Shown here piece by piece: positions 1 to 8,685 of a stretch of DNA of 64,000 nucleotides. The position numbers were made by a program, and so were the translations under genes. This DNA is from Serratia silvae. Lineage in GTDB: Bacteria > Pseudomonadota > Gammaproteobacteria > Enterobacterales > Enterobacteriaceae. The stretch covers positions 1 to 64,000 of the forward strand of contig NZ_JAGQDC010000016.1 in NCBI RefSeq assembly GCF_023282985.1. Reading direction: 5' to 3'. A model generated the notes under the pieces. It had not been told where the DNA came from and did no database searches. It saw only the letters and a list, made by a program, of their open reading frames with translations. Numbering within the stretch: the stretch's first letter is position 1; every line of letters starts with the position of its first letter.

Positions 1-48
1 CCCTACGGGTTCGAGCTTAGTACGCCCCTCCGGGGCGCCAAAGCAATG

Positions 49-73
49 CCGCCTTCTATGAAGGCGGATTTTT
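49..73 (+). terminator. Rho-independent terminator at window start
   Basis: An 8-bp perfect stem (CCGCCTTC, TAT loop, GAAGGCGG) is followed by ATTTTT. It probably ends a plus-strand gene lying before the window. In E. coli the gene before yjeI is groEL, so groEL is the likely owner, but that is inference. Confidence 0.75.
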
Positions 74-322
74 ACTACCCTCTTCGTGTGGGGGCTGATT
101 GCTGCGTCCGTTTTTATCATCGTCAGCGGCTACCGATGCGTCAGTGCTGAATTTGATGATATTTTTGCAGACCGTATCTATTAAGCGTGTAAACTGATAG
201 TTCATCAGCTGTCGCTCAAGACGTTGACCAGGCACCAGTGGCCGGTGGCAACGGATGCTTAAGAGATGGCAACGCTTTCTGATAAGCTTTTGCGTAATTC
301 TCAACATCATATGGGGAACAAG
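74..322. other. Intergenic region upstream of yjeI
   Basis: About 250 bases separate the first terminator from yjeI. I see no convincing gene here. A GTG-started frame at 86-184 would give a 32-residue hydrophobic peptide but has no ribosome binding site. The promoter of yjeI must lie in this stretch, but I could not place it with confidence. Confidence 0.4.
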
Positions 323-667
323 ATGCGGATTAAAGCCTTACTGGGTCTATCGGCAGCGCTGCTGCTGGCAGGGTGTAGCAGCACCAATGAACTGACCGCC
401 GCAGGTCAACAGGTCAAATTTACCGACACCAAGCCTGCCGCAGAATGCCAGTTGGTAGGCGAAGTTACCGGCACTCAGAGCAACTGGCTGTCGGGGAGTG
501 GTGGTGAAGGTAGCTCTATGCGCGGTGCGGCCAACGATCTGCGCAACAAAGCAGCGGCAATGGGCGGCAACGTGATTTACGGTGCTACTAGCCCAAGCCA
601 GAACCTGCTTTCAAGTTTTGCACCGCTGGACAGCAAAATGATCGGTCAGGTGTATAAGTGCCCATAA
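323..667 (+). CDS. yjeI: DUF4156 lipoprotein YjeI
   Basis: Small outer-membrane-type lipoprotein of unknown function, 114 residues, matching E. coli YjeI (DUF4156) along its length. The conserved core with SNWLSG, MRGAANDLRN and the GQVYKCP end is recognisable. The start at 323 is chosen because a GGGGA motif lies 5-9 bases upstream and because it gives a clean lipoprotein signal peptide, with lipobox LLAG before Cys18. Two in-frame ATGs further upstream (266 and 311) would add a charged extension in front of that signal. The residue after Cys is Ser, which would favour outer-membrane sorting. The gene is monocistronic and ends at a bidirectional terminator shared with epmB. Confidence 0.88.
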   Translation: MRIKALLGLSAALLLAGCSSTNELTAAGQQVKFTDTKPAAECQLVGEVTGTQSNWLSGSGGEGSSMRGAANDLRNKAAAMGGNVIYGATSPSQNLLSSFAPLDSKMIGQVYKCP

Positions 668-693
668 CGCTGGCATAAGCACCCGTATAGAAC

Positions 694-724
694 AAAAGAG
701 GAATGCCCAGGCATTCCTCTTTTT
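694..724. terminator. Bidirectional terminator between yjeI and epmB
   Basis: A long palindrome, AAAAGAGGAATGC with its complement GCATTCCTCTTTT, is flanked by A-runs on one side and T-runs on the other. It can therefore stop transcription from both the plus-strand yjeI and the minus-strand epmB. Confidence 0.85.
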
Positions 725-740
725 GCATTCATGCGGCTAC

Positions 741-1769
741 TCAGCTTTGCATCAGGCGCAGATCCAACGGCGTTTTGCTGGGTTCGCCGCCGACTTCACG
801 GGTCAGGCGTGGTACCAGATAGCCGGAAACCTTGCTCAGCAAACTTTTCATGATCGCACGAGCCTCGTCGTCGCTGACCATAAAGTGGGCAGCGCCCTGC
901 ACCTTATCCAACACGTGGAGGTAGTAGGGCAGGATCCCAGCATCAAACAGAGCGTTACTCAGCGCAGCCAGCGTATCAGCGTTATCATTGATCCCCCTGA
1001 GCAGCACGCTCTGGTTCAACAGCGTCACTCCGGCGCTACGCAATTGTGCCATACTGGCGCGCAGTGGTGGGTCAATCTCGTTGGCATGATTGATATGGGT
1101 GACCATCAGCACCTGCAGGCGCGATGCCGAGAAGCGTTGGCACAGCGTGGTGGTGATACGGGCAGGGATCACCACTGGCAAGCGGGTATGAATACGCAGG
1201 CGTTTGAGGTGTGGGATGGCCTCCAGTTCCCCGATCAGCCAATCGAGTTCATGGTCTTTAGCCATCAGCGGATCGCCACCGGAGAAAATAATTTCATCCA
1301 GTTCCGGGTGTTGACGGATATACTCCAACGCTTGAAGCCAGTTTGCCTTGTTGCCCTGGTTCTCCTGATAGGGGAAATGACGGCGGAAACAGTAGCGGCA
1401 GTTAACCGCACAGCCGCCTTTTACCAATAGCAGGGCGCGGTTGCGATACTTGTGCAGCAACCCCGGCACCACGCTGCGTTGTTCATCCAGCGGATCGGTC
1501 GTGAAGCCTGGGGCATCGATGAATTCTGCGCTGGCGGTGAGTACCTGGCGCAGCAGCGGGTCATTGGCATCGCCGGGTTGCATACGCGCGGCAAAGGCTC
1601 GCGGCACGCGTAGCGCAAACAGGCGGCGTGCATCGCGCCCCTGTGGCAGTTCCGGGTGCGTATTTAGTGACAGAAGTTGCAGTAATTCATCGGGGTCGGT
1701 AATAACATCGGCGAGTTGATGCAACCAATCTTCTCTATGCGCCGTGTTTTGGGTTATAATGTGTGCCAT
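741..1769 (-). CDS. epmB: EF-P (R)-beta-lysylation enzyme EpmB
   Basis: Radical SAM lysine 2,3-aminomutase-like enzyme of 342 residues. It isomerises (S)-alpha-lysine to (R)-beta-lysine, which EpmA then attaches to elongation factor P. The radical SAM cluster motif C-x3-C-x2-C is present as Cys120, Cys124 and Cys127 (CAVNCRYC), followed by the FSGGDPLM motif typical of the aminomutase branch. The gene is divergent from efp, its own substrate protein. The two starts are 42 bases apart, so their promoters must overlap the ends of the coding sequences. epmA, the partner enzyme, lies at 7660. Length and motifs match E. coli YjeK/EpmB. Confidence 0.95.
   Translation of the reverse strand: MAHIITQNTAHREDWLHQLADVITDPDELLQLLSLNTHPELPQGRDARRLFALRVPRAFAARMQPGDANDPLLRQVLTASAEFIDAPGFTTDPLDEQRSVVPGLLHKYRNRALLLVKGGCAVNCRYCFRRHFPYQENQGNKANWLQALEYIRQHPELDEIIFSGGDPLMAKDHELDWLIGELEAIPHLKRLRIHTRLPVVIPARITTTLCQRFSASRLQVLMVTHINHANEIDPPLRASMAQLRSAGVTLLNQSVLLRGINDNADTLAALSNALFDAGILPYYLHVLDKVQGAAHFMVSDDEARAIMKSLLSKVSGYLVPRLTREVGGEPSKTPLDLRLMQS
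1731..1760 (+). promoter_or_regulatory. Probable sigma-70 promoter of efp
   Basis: A perfect TATAAT sits at 1755-1760, with a weak -35 (TTCTCT, 1731-1736) 18 bases upstream. This would start the efp transcript near 1767. The promoter lies inside the first codons of the divergent epmB gene. Confidence 0.5.
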
Positions 1770-1811
1770 TTTTTTGGCTAAGCTACCAGTTTAAATTTTC
1801 AGAGGGCCATC

Positions 1812-2378
1812 ATGGCGACTTATTCTAGCAACGATTTCCGTCCGGGTCTTAAAATCATGTTCGAAGGCGAACCTTACGCTGTCGAATCCAGCGAGTTCGT
1901 CAAACCAGGTAAAGGCCAGGCTTTTGCGCGTGTAAAAATGCGTCGCCTGCTGACCGGCACCCGCGTTGAAAAAACCTTTAAGTCTACCGACTCTTGCGAA
2001 GGCGCGGATGTAGTAGATACCAACATGAACTACCTGTACAACGACGGCGAGTTCTACCATTTCATGCACCCTGAGACTTTTGAACAGCATCAGGTTGATG
2101 AGAAAACCGTTTCTGACGTGGCTAAATGGCTGCAGGACAACGCGGAGTGTATCGTCACCCTGTGGGATGGCCGTCCTATCGCTGTGTTGCCACCGAACTT
2201 CATCGAAGCAGAAATCACTGATACCGATCCAGGCCTGAAAGGCGACACCGCAGGTACCGGCGGCAAGCCAGCTACCCTGAGCACTGGCGCAGTGGTTAAA
2301 GTGCCATTGTTCGTGCAGATTGGCGAAGTGATCAAGGTTGACACCCGCTCTGGCGAATACGTCTCCCGCGTTAAATAA
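1812..2378 (+). CDS. efp: Translation elongation factor P
   Basis: EF-P, 188 residues. It binds between the P and E sites of the ribosome and relieves stalling at polyproline stretches. It has the usual KOW-like N-terminal domain followed by two OB folds. The lysine that receives beta-lysine is Lys34, in the loop KPGKGQ, which is the E. coli position. The window also carries both modification enzymes, EpmB (divergent neighbour) and EpmA (7660). The start follows an AGAGGGCC ribosome binding site. A terminator follows the stop codon closely. Confidence 0.98.
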   Translation: MATYSSNDFRPGLKIMFEGEPYAVESSEFVKPGKGQAFARVKMRRLLTGTRVEKTFKSTDSCEGADVVDTNMNYLYNDGEFYHFMHPETFEQHQVDEKTVSDVAKWLQDNAECIVTLWDGRPIAVLPPNFIEAEITDTDPGLKGDTAGTGGKPATLSTGAVVKVPLFVQIGEVIKVDTRSGEYVSRVK

Positions 2379-2383
2379 GTTTC

Positions 2384-2416
2384 AACAAAGGGGAACTCCA
2401 GTGGTTCCTCTTTGTT
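2384..2416 (+). terminator. Terminator of efp
   Basis: A 13-bp stem, AACAAAGGGGAAC against GTTCCTCTTTGTT with one G-T pair and a 6- to 7-base loop, lies a few bases after the efp stop. No clear T-run follows, but the U-rich end of the 3' arm serves as one. Confidence 0.65.
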
Positions 2417-2447
2417 ATCCCTTCCCGTCACACGTTGGCAGATCCGC

Positions 2448-2579
2448 ATGATGAAAAAAACGCTGTTGGCCGTGGTCTCTCTGTTGTTGTTGGTGTCTCT
2501 TAGCGGCTGCAATACCTTCCGTGGTTTTGGTGAAGACGTTCAACACCTAGGCGGCGCGATTTCCCGTAGCACTGGCTGA
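2448..2579 (+). CDS. ecnA: Entericidin A-like antidote lipoprotein
   Basis: A very short lipoprotein of 43 residues. It starts Met-Met-Lys-Lys and has a leucine-rich signal with lipobox LSGC (Cys21 counting both Met), then a short amphipathic tail containing GFGEDVQHLGG. Position between efp and ecnB, length and sequence pattern match entericidin A, described in E. coli as the antidote of the bacteriolytic entericidin B. Either of two adjacent ATG codons (2448 or 2451) could be the start. Roles of the pair in programmed lysis are known for E. coli and inferred here. Confidence 0.82.
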   Translation: MMKKTLLAVVSLLLLVSLSGCNTFRGFGEDVQHLGGAISRSTG

Positions 2580-2689
2580 AATCAATTAGCACCATTAATC
2601 GGATGATACAGAAAAGTCCGTTTATTCCTGCAACTCCCCTGATTTTTACTACGCTTAGAGAGCCACTAATAAAAAATAAGGGTAATCTT

Positions 2690-2821
2690 ATGCTGAAGAA
2701 AAGTATTATCGCCATTTTCTCCTTGTTGATCCTGTCATCGCTGGTGGGTTGCAATACCACCGCTGGCGTGGGCAAAGATGTTGAGGCTGGCGGCAAGGCA
2801 ATCCAGCGTAGCGCAGAGTAA
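2690..2821 (+). CDS. ecnB: Entericidin B lipoprotein
   Basis: A 43-residue lipoprotein, MLKKSIIAIFS onwards, with lipobox SLVGC and the typical entericidin tail TTAGVGKDVEAGGKAI. The start at 2690 is set by the signal peptide and an AAGGG motif upstream. A longer in-frame start at 2603 would add 29 non-signal residues and is rejected. It lies 110 bases after ecnA and shares the N-terminal pattern and the GxGxDV...GG tail with it, so the two are diverged paralogues. In E. coli ecnB is sigma-S dependent; I see nothing here that proves the same. Confidence 0.88.
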   Translation: MLKKSIIAIFSLLILSSLVGCNTTAGVGKDVEAGGKAIQRSAE

Positions 2822-2838
2822 TTTCCTTTGGGTTCAAC

Positions 2839-2881
2839 GGTATTCCACGGCAACGCTTAATTTTCCCTTCCGTGGAATGCC
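2839..2881 (+). terminator. Inverted repeat after ecnB, possible terminator
   Basis: Twelve-base arms (GGTATTCCACGG and CCGTGGAATGCC, one G-T pair) are separated by a 19-base loop that contains a run of T. The loop is large and no T-run follows, so its action as a terminator is uncertain. Confidence 0.4.
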
Positions 2882-2893
2882 CATTTAGTCGTC

Positions 2894-2923
2894 TTGTTTA
2901 TTGCCACTGTCGTTGGCTATAAT
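2894..2923 (+). promoter_or_regulatory. Sigma-70 promoter of sugE
   Basis: TTGTTT at 2894-2899 and a perfect TATAAT at 2918-2923 with an 18-base spacer. The predicted start near 2930 lies just before the riboswitch hairpins. Confidence 0.65.
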
Positions 2924-2943
2924 CAATGCGTTCAATCAGCCAA

Positions 2944-2987
2944 GTGGGACGACCCGCCTGCGCTTCTGTTGTCTGGGGACGACCCCA
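2944..2987 (+). promoter_or_regulatory. Guanidine-II (mini-ykkC) riboswitch
   Basis: Two small hairpins, each with an ACGA tetraloop, are visible. The first is GTGGG-ACGA-CCCGC (2944-2957) and the second TGGGG-ACGA-CCCCA (2974-2987), with a 16-base linker. Two GGG-ACGR-CCC hairpins in the leader of an SMR exporter gene are the defining architecture of the guanidine-II riboswitch class. The Shine-Dalgarno GGAG of sugE follows 8 bases after the second hairpin, which fits translational control. No tool was run to confirm the covariance model. Confidence 0.9.
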
Positions 2988-3007
2988 CCCGTTCTGGAGC
3001 CAGTTTC

Positions 3008-3325
3008 ATGGCATGGATCATTTTACTTTTCGCCGGCCTGTTAGAGGTCGTCTGGGCTATTGGCCTGAAATATACCCACGGTTTTACCCGTTTGACCCCT
3101 AGTTTGATTACCGTCGCTGCGATGGTGGTGAGCATGGTGTTGCTGGCGCATGCCATGAAAACGCTGCCTGCTGGCACGGCTTACGCCGTGTGGACCGGGA
3201 TTGGGGCGGTGGGCGCTGCGGTAATGGGCATGGTGCTGCTCGGTGAGTCGACCAACATCATGCGCATTCTCAGCCTGTGTCTGATTGTAGCCGGGATACT
3301 GGGGCTAAAATTCAGCAGTCAATGA
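3008..3325 (+). CDS. sugE: Guanidinium exporter SugE (Gdx)
   Basis: Small multidrug resistance family protein of 105 residues with four predicted membrane helices, beginning [20 protein letters not shown]. It has the family glutamate (Glu13) in the first helix. Members of the SugE/Gdx branch export guanidinium in exchange for protons. That role is supported here by the guanidine-II riboswitch directly upstream. The start at 3008 is chosen by match to SugE and by GGAG 8 bases upstream. A longer frame from 2894 would run through the riboswitch. The last 7 bases overlap the end of the convergent blc gene. Confidence 0.95.
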   Translation: MAWIILLFAGLLEVVWAIGLKYTHGFTRLTPSLITVAAMVVSMVLLAHAMKTLPAGTAYAVWTGIGAVGAAVMGMVLLGESTNIMRILSLCLIVAGILGLKFSSQ

Positions 3326-3852
3326 GTGGGCTGTTGATTGACCCAGATGAGCGCTGCGGTATCAAAGCCGTAGCCCTTGGCAATTTGCACTAGTCTGTCG
3401 CGCGTGGCGGTTTCCAACGTCGGCGTGCGCGACAATATCCACAGATAGTCGCGGTTTGGGCCACAAACCAGCGCATAACGGTACTCAGGATCGAGTTCGA
3501 TGACGTTATAGCCGCCATAGAAAGGGCCGAAGAATGAGACTTTCAGCGATGCCGTTTGCGGCGAACCGATAAAGTACGCCTTGCCTTCGCTCTCCTGCCA
3601 CTGCTGTTTTTTACTATCGAAACCCCGGTTAATCACCTTCAGACCGCCGTCTGTGCGCGGGCTGTAATTAGCCGTAACCTGCTCCAAGCCTCGTTCAAAG
3701 CGGTGATCCAGACGCGCTATTTCGTACCAGGTGCCCAGATAGCGTTTGCTATCGAAGTTATCTATGACCTTGACGTCCTTCGGTGGTGTCACGCTGCAGG
3801 CAACGGAAACGAGGGCGGAAAATATGACACAAAGCTTTGACCAAAAACGCAT
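3319..3852 (-). CDS. blc: Outer-membrane lipocalin Blc
   Basis: Bacterial lipocalin, 177 residues, a lipoprotein anchored in the outer membrane that binds lysophospholipids and fatty acids. The signal ends in a lipobox-like VSVAC. The lipocalin signature [18 protein letters not shown] is complete, followed by the NRGF and the [12 protein letters not shown] segments. The start at 3852 is supported by AGGAG upstream. Longer frames upstream have no signal peptide. In E. coli ampC sits between frdD and blc. Here only 95 bases separate them, so blc may be read partly from frd. Confidence 0.95.
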   Translation of the reverse strand: MRFWSKLCVIFSALVSVACSVTPPKDVKVIDNFDSKRYLGTWYEIARLDHRFERGLEQVTANYSPRTDGGLKVINRGFDSKKQQWQESEGKAYFIGSPQTASLKVSFFGPFYGGYNVIELDPEYRYALVCGPNRDYLWILSRTPTLETATRDRLVQIAKGYGFDTAALIWVNQQPTH

Positions 3853-3916
3853 GGATGACTCCTGTTCTTCAGTTACAGATAAACAGTGTAGTCGACAGAG
3901 TGGGCATAGCGGAATA

Positions 3917-3940
3917 GGCGGCCAACGGGAGTTGGCCGCC
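3917..3940 (-). terminator. Terminator-like hairpin after frdD
   Basis: A perfect 10-bp GC-rich stem (GGCGGCCAAC, GGGA loop, GTTGGCCGCC) lies 8 bases past the frdD stop. The following bases on the minus strand are only weakly T-rich, so partial read-through into blc is possible. In E. coli the same place holds the frd terminator, which doubles as the ampC attenuator. Confidence 0.65.
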
Positions 3941-3947
3941 AGAGGTC

Positions 3948-4307
3948 TTACAGCGTCACGACCCCGATCAGGGTAACGACGCTCAGGATGGCAGCCAGGC
4001 CGTAGAATACCCATTTGCCTGCAGGCACGTGGATTTTCAGATCGTGCATGGCATGGTGGATACGGTGTAGCCCGCACCACAATGGCAAAATGATCATCAG
4101 CAGCAGGAACAGGCGGCCGATCCAGCTTTGGCAAAACGCCAGGACGCGTTCATAACCTAAAGCTTCGCCGGGAAACAGGCCGAGTGGCAGCAGGATGCCG
4201 ATCAGCAGCACGATAGCCGGGGCAACGATCGCTCCCCACATACCGCCAGCGCCAAATAATCCCCAGAAAACCGGCTCGTCAGAGCGCTTAGGTGATTGAT
4301 TTATCAT
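3948..4307 (-). CDS. frdD: Fumarate reductase membrane subunit D
   Basis: Small membrane anchor subunit of 119 residues with three hydrophobic helices. Together with FrdC it holds the FrdAB catalytic dimer to the inner membrane and forms the menaquinol site. It begins [22 protein letters not shown], which matches FrdD. It is the last gene of the frdABCD operon, 12 bases after frdC. Confidence 0.96.
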   Translation of the reverse strand: MINQSPKRSDEPVFWGLFGAGGMWGAIVAPAIVLLIGILLPLGLFPGEALGYERVLAFCQSWIGRLFLLLMIILPLWCGLHRIHHAMHDLKIHVPAGKWVFYGLAAILSVVTLIGVVTL

Positions 4308-4319
4308 GTTTCCTCCGGA

Positions 4320-4712
4320 TTACAGTAACGCTACGGCGAGAATGATCACGGTGACGACGGTCGTCACTGCCCACAGCGCCTTAACGATCGGCTCCGGCCC
4401 CATTTTCTCGCTGTTGACGACGATATTGGCGGCTTTAGGTGCCAGATCGAACCAGGTTTTGGTATGCAGCGCGGCGGCCAGCAGGGCGATGATGTTAATC
4501 AACAGCACCAGCGGGTTTTGCAGGAAGCCGACAAACCCGGCCCAGCTCTCAGGGCCGCCCTTCAGGGCAAACACGCCGTAGATCAGCACGATGCTGAACC
4601 ACACCGCCAGCACCGAAGTGCCTTCACGCAGCATGTAGAAACGGTAGAAACCTAGCTTTTGCCACCAGGTTGGCGTCATGGTACGCACATAGGGCTTGCG
4701 TTGTGTTGTCAT
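4320..4712 (-). CDS. frdC: Fumarate reductase membrane subunit C
   Basis: Membrane anchor subunit of 130 residues with three predicted helices. The N-terminal segment [20 protein letters not shown] and the conserved FYMLREGTS are those of FrdC, including the glutamate of that motif, which takes part in quinol oxidation in E. coli. It lies 16 bases downstream of frdB in the operon. Confidence 0.96.
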   Translation of the reverse strand: MTTQRKPYVRTMTPTWWQKLGFYRFYMLREGTSVLAVWFSIVLIYGVFALKGGPESWAGFVGFLQNPLVLLINIIALLAAALHTKTWFDLAPKAANIVVNSEKMGPEPIVKALWAVTTVVTVIILAVALL

Positions 4713-4728
4713 TGCTGTCTCCCCTCCC

Positions 4729-5463
4729 TTATTGCGGTTTCAGCATTGCGATCATGAAGTCTTTGGCACTCTCTACCTTGCCCTGCTGGATCGCAGCGGC
4801 CGGATCGACGTGTTTTGGACAGACTTCAGAGCAGTAGCCAACAAACGTACAGGACCAGACACCGTTCTGGCCGTTAAGCAGCGGCATACGTTGTTTCTTG
4901 CCGTGGTCACGGTTATCCAGGTTATAACGGTGCGCCAGCGTAATCGCCGCCGGGCCGATGAACTCCTGATTCAGGCCGAACTGTGGGCAAGCGGCATAGC
5001 ACAGGCCACAGTTGATGCAGCCGGAGAACTGGTGGTATTTCGCCATTTGCGCCGGGGTCTGCACGTTCGGGCCATCTTCCGGTTTGCGGTCGTTGCCGAT
5101 GATGTAAGGCTTAATCGCTTCCAGGCTCTCGATAAAGTGGGTCATATCCACCACCAGATCGCGCTCGATCGGGAAGTTACCCAGCGCCTCGACCTTCATG
5201 CCGTCGGTATATTCACGCAGGAAGGTTTTACAGGCTAATTTAGGTACGCGGTTGACCATCATGCCGCAAGAGCCACAGATCGCCATACGGCACGACCAAC
5301 GGTAGGACAGGTCTGGCGCCAGGTTATCTTTGATATAGCCCAGTGCGTCCAGCAGCGAAGTCTGCTCATCGTAAGGCACGCTAAAGGTCTCGAAATGCGG
5401 CTCGGCGTCGCGTTCCGGGTTATAGCGCATGACCTCGATTTTCAGGGTTTTCAGCTCAGCCAT
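4729..5463 (-). CDS. frdB: Fumarate reductase iron-sulfur subunit
   Basis: Electron-transfer subunit of 244 residues, the E. coli length. Three clusters can be read in order. A [2Fe-2S] ferredoxin domain has CRMAICGSC plus a later Cys. A [4Fe-4S] motif [12 protein letters not shown] follows at about 148-159. A [3Fe-4S] motif is near [11 protein letters not shown]. The start at 5463 ([19 protein letters not shown]) matches the family and overlaps the end of frdA by 8 bases, suggesting translational coupling. The longer frame begins inside frdA and is rejected. Confidence 0.97.
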   Translation of the reverse strand: MAELKTLKIEVMRYNPERDAEPHFETFSVPYDEQTSLLDALGYIKDNLAPDLSYRWSCRMAICGSCGMMVNRVPKLACKTFLREYTDGMKVEALGNFPIERDLVVDMTHFIESLEAIKPYIIGNDRKPEDGPNVQTPAQMAKYHQFSGCINCGLCYAACPQFGLNQEFIGPAAITLAHRYNLDNRDHGKKQRMPLLNGQNGVWSCTFVGYCSEVCPKHVDPAAAIQQGKVESAKDFMIAMLKPQ

Positions 5464-7258
5464 TCGCCTGCTCCTTATCCTTTCTCTCTTTGTCCTGCGC
5501 TTCGGCTGCTGCGCCATAAACACGCTTGGCCGGTGGCAGTTTGGTAATTTTCACGTCGCTGTACTCCAGGCGTGGTGCACCGTTCGGGTTATGGAACGCC
5601 AGCGTATGTTTCAGGAAGTTCACGTCGTCACGCTCGGTACAACCTTCATCCAGACGCTGGTGTGCGCCACGAGACTCTTTACGGTTGAAGGCCGAGTGCG
5701 CCATACATTCGGCAACGTCCAGGCCATAGCCCAGCTCGATGGTGTACAGCAGATCGGTGTTGAACACGCTGGAGTTGTCGGTGATTTTGACGCGCTTGAA
5801 GCGCTCTTTCAGCTCCGCCAGCTTATCGATGGTTTTTTGCATCAGCTCCGGCGTACGGTAGATACCACAGCCTTCTTCCATCGACAGACCCATTTCATCG
5901 CGGATCTTCGACCAGTTCTCGCTGCCTTCTTGCTTCATCAGGTTGCTGAGGCGGGTTTCCACGTCGCGGCCCTGCGCTTCAAGCGCGCTGCCGTTAGCGG
6001 GGCCGCTTTCCAGTGCGCGGCGGGCGGCGTGCTCACCTGCCACACGCCCAAACACCACCAGCTCAGCCAGTGAGTTGGAGCCCAGGCGGTTCGCGCCGTG
6101 CAGACCAACCGAGGAACATTCGCCGACGGCGAACAGACCTTTGATGCGGGTTTCACAGTTCTGATCGGTTTCGATACCGCCCATGGTGTAGTGCGCGGTT
6201 GGGCGTACCGGGATCGGATCCTTGACCGGATCGACACCCACGTAGGCTTTCGCCAGTTCACAGATGAACGGCAGACGCTCCAGCAGTTTCTTCTCGCCCA
6301 GGTGGCGCAGATCCAGATAGACCACGTCGCCGCGTGGAGTGGCGATGGTGCGGCCAGCACGCCATTCGTGCCAGAAAGCCTGCGACACTTTGTCACGCGG
6401 GCCCAGCTCCATATATTTGTTCTTCGGCTCGCCCAACGGGGTTTCCGGGCCCATCCCGTAGTCTTGCAGGTAGCGGTAGCCGTCTTTGTTAACCAGAATA
6501 CCGCCTTCACCGCGGCAGCCTTCGGTCATCAGGATACCTGAGCCTGGCAGGCCGGTTGGGTGATACTGTACAAACTCCATGTCGCGCAGTGGTACGCCGT
6601 GGTGGAACGCCATCCCCATACCGTCGCCGGTGACGATGCCGCCGTTGGTGTTATAACGATAAACACGGCCAGCACCGCCGGTGGCCATGATGATCGCGTT
6701 GGCACGGATCTGCACGCGGGTGCCTTCCATCATGTTCATGGCCACCACGCCGCGCGCCTGGCCATCATCTACCAGCACGTCCAGCACGAAGTGCTCATCA
6801 AAACGTTGGATTTGCGGATACTTCAGCGAGGTCTGGAAGAGGGTATGCAGCATGTGGAAGCCGGTTTTATCGGCGGCAAACCAGGTACGCTCGATCTTCA
6901 TGCCACCAAAGCGGCGCACGTTGATCGAACCGTCTGGCTTACGGCTCCACGGGCAGCCCCATTGCTCCAACTGCGCCATTTCGCGTGGGCAGCTGTGAAC
7001 AAAGTGATCGACCACGTCTTGCTCACACAGCCAGTCGCCACCGGCTACGGTGTCCTGGAAGTGATAGTCGTAGCTGTCGTGATCCTGAGTGACTGCGGCG
7101 GAGCCCCCTTCGGCGGCTACCGTGTGGCTGCGCATCGGATAAACTTTAGATATCAGCGCGATTTTCAGTTGGGGATTGGCTTCTGCGGCGGCTATGGCTG
7201 CCCGTAAACCAGCTCCCCCAGCACCAATGATGGCTAGGTCGGCGTTAAAGGTTTGCAC
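5456..7258 (-). CDS. frdA: Fumarate reductase flavoprotein subunit
   Basis: Catalytic subunit, 600 residues. It reduces fumarate to succinate as the terminal step of anaerobic fumarate respiration, on the cytoplasmic face of the inner membrane. The N-terminal dinucleotide-binding motif [10 protein letters not shown] is at about 12-21. The covalent flavin attachment residue is His45, in [10 protein letters not shown]. The substrate-site segment [20 protein letters not shown] is intact. It is the first gene of frdABCD, preceded by a 140-base leader and an FNR-type promoter. Confidence 0.98.
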   Translation of the reverse strand: MQTFNADLAIIGAGGAGLRAAIAAAEANPQLKIALISKVYPMRSHTVAAEGGSAAVTQDHDSYDYHFQDTVAGGDWLCEQDVVDHFVHSCPREMAQLEQWGCPWSRKPDGSINVRRFGGMKIERTWFAADKTGFHMLHTLFQTSLKYPQIQRFDEHFVLDVLVDDGQARGVVAMNMMEGTRVQIRANAIIMATGGAGRVYRYNTNGGIVTGDGMGMAFHHGVPLRDMEFVQYHPTGLPGSGILMTEGCRGEGGILVNKDGYRYLQDYGMGPETPLGEPKNKYMELGPRDKVSQAFWHEWRAGRTIATPRGDVVYLDLRHLGEKKLLERLPFICELAKAYVGVDPVKDPIPVRPTAHYTMGGIETDQNCETRIKGLFAVGECSSVGLHGANRLGSNSLAELVVFGRVAGEHAARRALESGPANGSALEAQGRDVETRLSNLMKQEGSENWSKIRDEMGLSMEEGCGIYRTPELMQKTIDKLAELKERFKRVKITDNSSVFNTDLLYTIELGYGLDVAECMAHSAFNRKESRGAHQRLDEGCTERDDVNFLKHTLAFHNPNGAPRLEYSDVKITKLPPAKRVYGAAAEAQDKERKDKEQANG

Positions 7259-7659
7259 TGCACTCCTCCAATATTCTTGTTAAAACGACAAATTAATAAT
7301 CTATGCTTAATATTTATAAAATTGCTTCGGGTGCTAAGTTTGTTCAGCGACTTTTTAGACTAAAAATTAAGGATAGATAACTGTTACCGAATATAGGGTT
7401 ATCACTATACCTAAAGTTAAGTAGTAGAAATTTGATGTGATCGATTGTTTTGCCTTTTAACCGTTACGCAAGAGGCATTCCTGCAAAAATAAGGTGTTGC
7501 CTCGCCTTTGTCTTTGATTAACGCGATTGTTGGTGGTTTATATGGCTTATATGTTTTTTATGATTTTAATGTAGACCAGCGGGCACAATAGCCAAGAATT
7601 TGTTTGCATGAGAGGATGCGAGTAGACTGCATCCCCTGTTTGATTTCGGAGTAATTACC
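7259..7659. other. frdA-epmA divergent intergenic region
   Basis: A 401-base AT-rich gap between divergent genes. It holds the frd promoter on the minus strand (7397-7444). Just before epmA there is a hairpin-forming repeat GGATGC...GCATCC (about 7613-7632). I found no gene in it and could not place the epmA promoter confidently. Confidence 0.6.
7397..7444 (-). promoter_or_regulatory. frd promoter with FNR site
   Basis: Read on the minus strand, TCGATCACATCAAA (7444-7431) closely resembles the FNR site of E. coli frdA and lies in a similar sequence (AATCGAT...TCAAATTTC). A -10-like TATAGT is at 7409-7404. The site is centred about 41 bases upstream of the predicted start near 7397, the usual place for class II activation. 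The first half-site is imperfect (TCGAT instead of TTGAT), as in E. coli. Confidence 0.7.
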
Positions 7660-8637
7660 ATGAGCGAAACGGCAAGCTGGCAGCCAAGTGCACCCATCGC
7701 CAATTTGTTGAAGCGCGCAGCGATACTGGCTGAGATCCGGCGTTTCTTTGCCGATCGTGGCGTATTGGAGGTTGAGACCCCGGCGATGAGCCAGGCGACA
7801 GTCACTGACATCCATCTGGTTCCGTTCCAGACGCGTTTCGTCGGCCCGGGCGCGGCAGATGGCCTGACGCTGTACATGATGACCAGCCCGGAATATCACA
7901 TGAAGCGCCTGCTGGCGGCAGGTAGCGGCCCGATTTATCAGCTGGGGCGTAGCTTCCGTAATGAAGAAGCGGGGCGGCATCACAACCCTGAATTCACTAT
8001 GCTGGAATGGTATCGTCCGCACTATGATATGTACCGCCTGATGAACGAGGTGGACGATCTGCTGCAACAGGTGCTGGATTGCGATAGTGCCGAAACCCTG
8101 TCCTATCAGCAGGCGTTCCTGCGCCATCTGGATCTCGATCCGCTGTCGGCGGAGAAGGCACAACTGCGTGAGGCTGCGGCCAAGCTCGATCTGAGCAATA
8201 TTGCTGATACGGAAGAAGACCGCGATACCTTGCTGCAACTGCTGTTTACCGTGGGCGTTGAGCCTCATATCGGCCGTGATAAACCGGCATTCGTTTACCA
8301 CTTCCCTGCCTCTCAGGCCTCTCTGGCAGAGATCAGTACCGAAGATCACCGTGTCGCAGAGCGGTTTGAGGTTTATTTTAAAGGCCTTGAGCTGGCGAAT
8401 GGTTTCCGCGAGTTGACCGACGGCGATGAGCAACGCCAGCGCTTTACGCAGGACAATCGTAAACGCGTGGCACGTGGTTTGCCGGAGCACCCGATTGATA
8501 ACAACCTACTGGATGCCTTGAAGCATGGTATGCCGGAGTGTGCTGGTGTAGCGCTGGGGGTTGATCGTTTAGTGATGTTGGCGCTGGGAGCCGAAAGCCT
8601 GAGCGAAGTGATTGCGTTTCCCGTTAGCCGAGCATAA
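7660..8637 (+). CDS. epmA: EF-P lysine ligase EpmA (GenX/PoxA)
   Basis: Class II lysyl-tRNA synthetase paralogue without the anticodon-binding domain, 325 residues, the E. coli length. It activates (R)-beta-lysine and joins it to Lys34 of EF-P. Class II motif 2 ([20 protein letters not shown]) and motif 3 ([12 protein letters not shown]) are both intact. A GGAG motif lies 9 bases before the start. It is separated from epmB-efp by the frd operon, as in E. coli. A shared terminator lies between it and mscM. Confidence 0.97.
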   Translation: MSETASWQPSAPIANLLKRAAILAEIRRFFADRGVLEVETPAMSQATVTDIHLVPFQTRFVGPGAADGLTLYMMTSPEYHMKRLLAAGSGPIYQLGRSFRNEEAGRHHNPEFTMLEWYRPHYDMYRLMNEVDDLLQQVLDCDSAETLSYQQAFLRHLDLDPLSAEKAQLREAAAKLDLSNIADTEEDRDTLLQLLFTVGVEPHIGRDKPAFVYHFPASQASLAEISTEDHRVAERFEVYFKGLELANGFRELTDGDEQRQRFTQDNRKRVARGLPEHPIDNNLLDALKHGMPECAGVALGVDRLVMLALGAESLSEVIAFPVSRA

Positions 8638-8653
8638 CGTTTTCGCATCAATG

Positions 8654-8683
8654 AAAAAGGGTTCGGCATGCCGAACCCTTTGC
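8654..8683. terminator. Bidirectional terminator between epmA and mscM
   Basis: A near-perfect palindrome, AAAAGGGTTCGGCAT with its complement ATGCCGAACCCTTT, has A and T tracts at its ends. It lies between the convergent genes epmA and mscM and can serve both. Confidence 0.85.
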
Positions 8684-8685
8684 AT

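Noticed and set aside
86-184. GTG-started hydrophobic frame of 32 residues before yjeI
   Set aside because: It has a run like a membrane helix, but no ribosome binding site and no known match. It overlaps the region just after a terminator. Kept only as a remote possibility.
56-310. Minus-strand frame of 84 residues upstream of yjeI
   Set aside because: It runs through the terminator, has no family resemblance and no ribosome binding site.
7558-8490. Long minus-strand frame of 310 residues opposite epmA
   Set aside because: It is the antisense shadow of a GC-rich conserved gene. Composition is unlike a real protein and epmA is certain.
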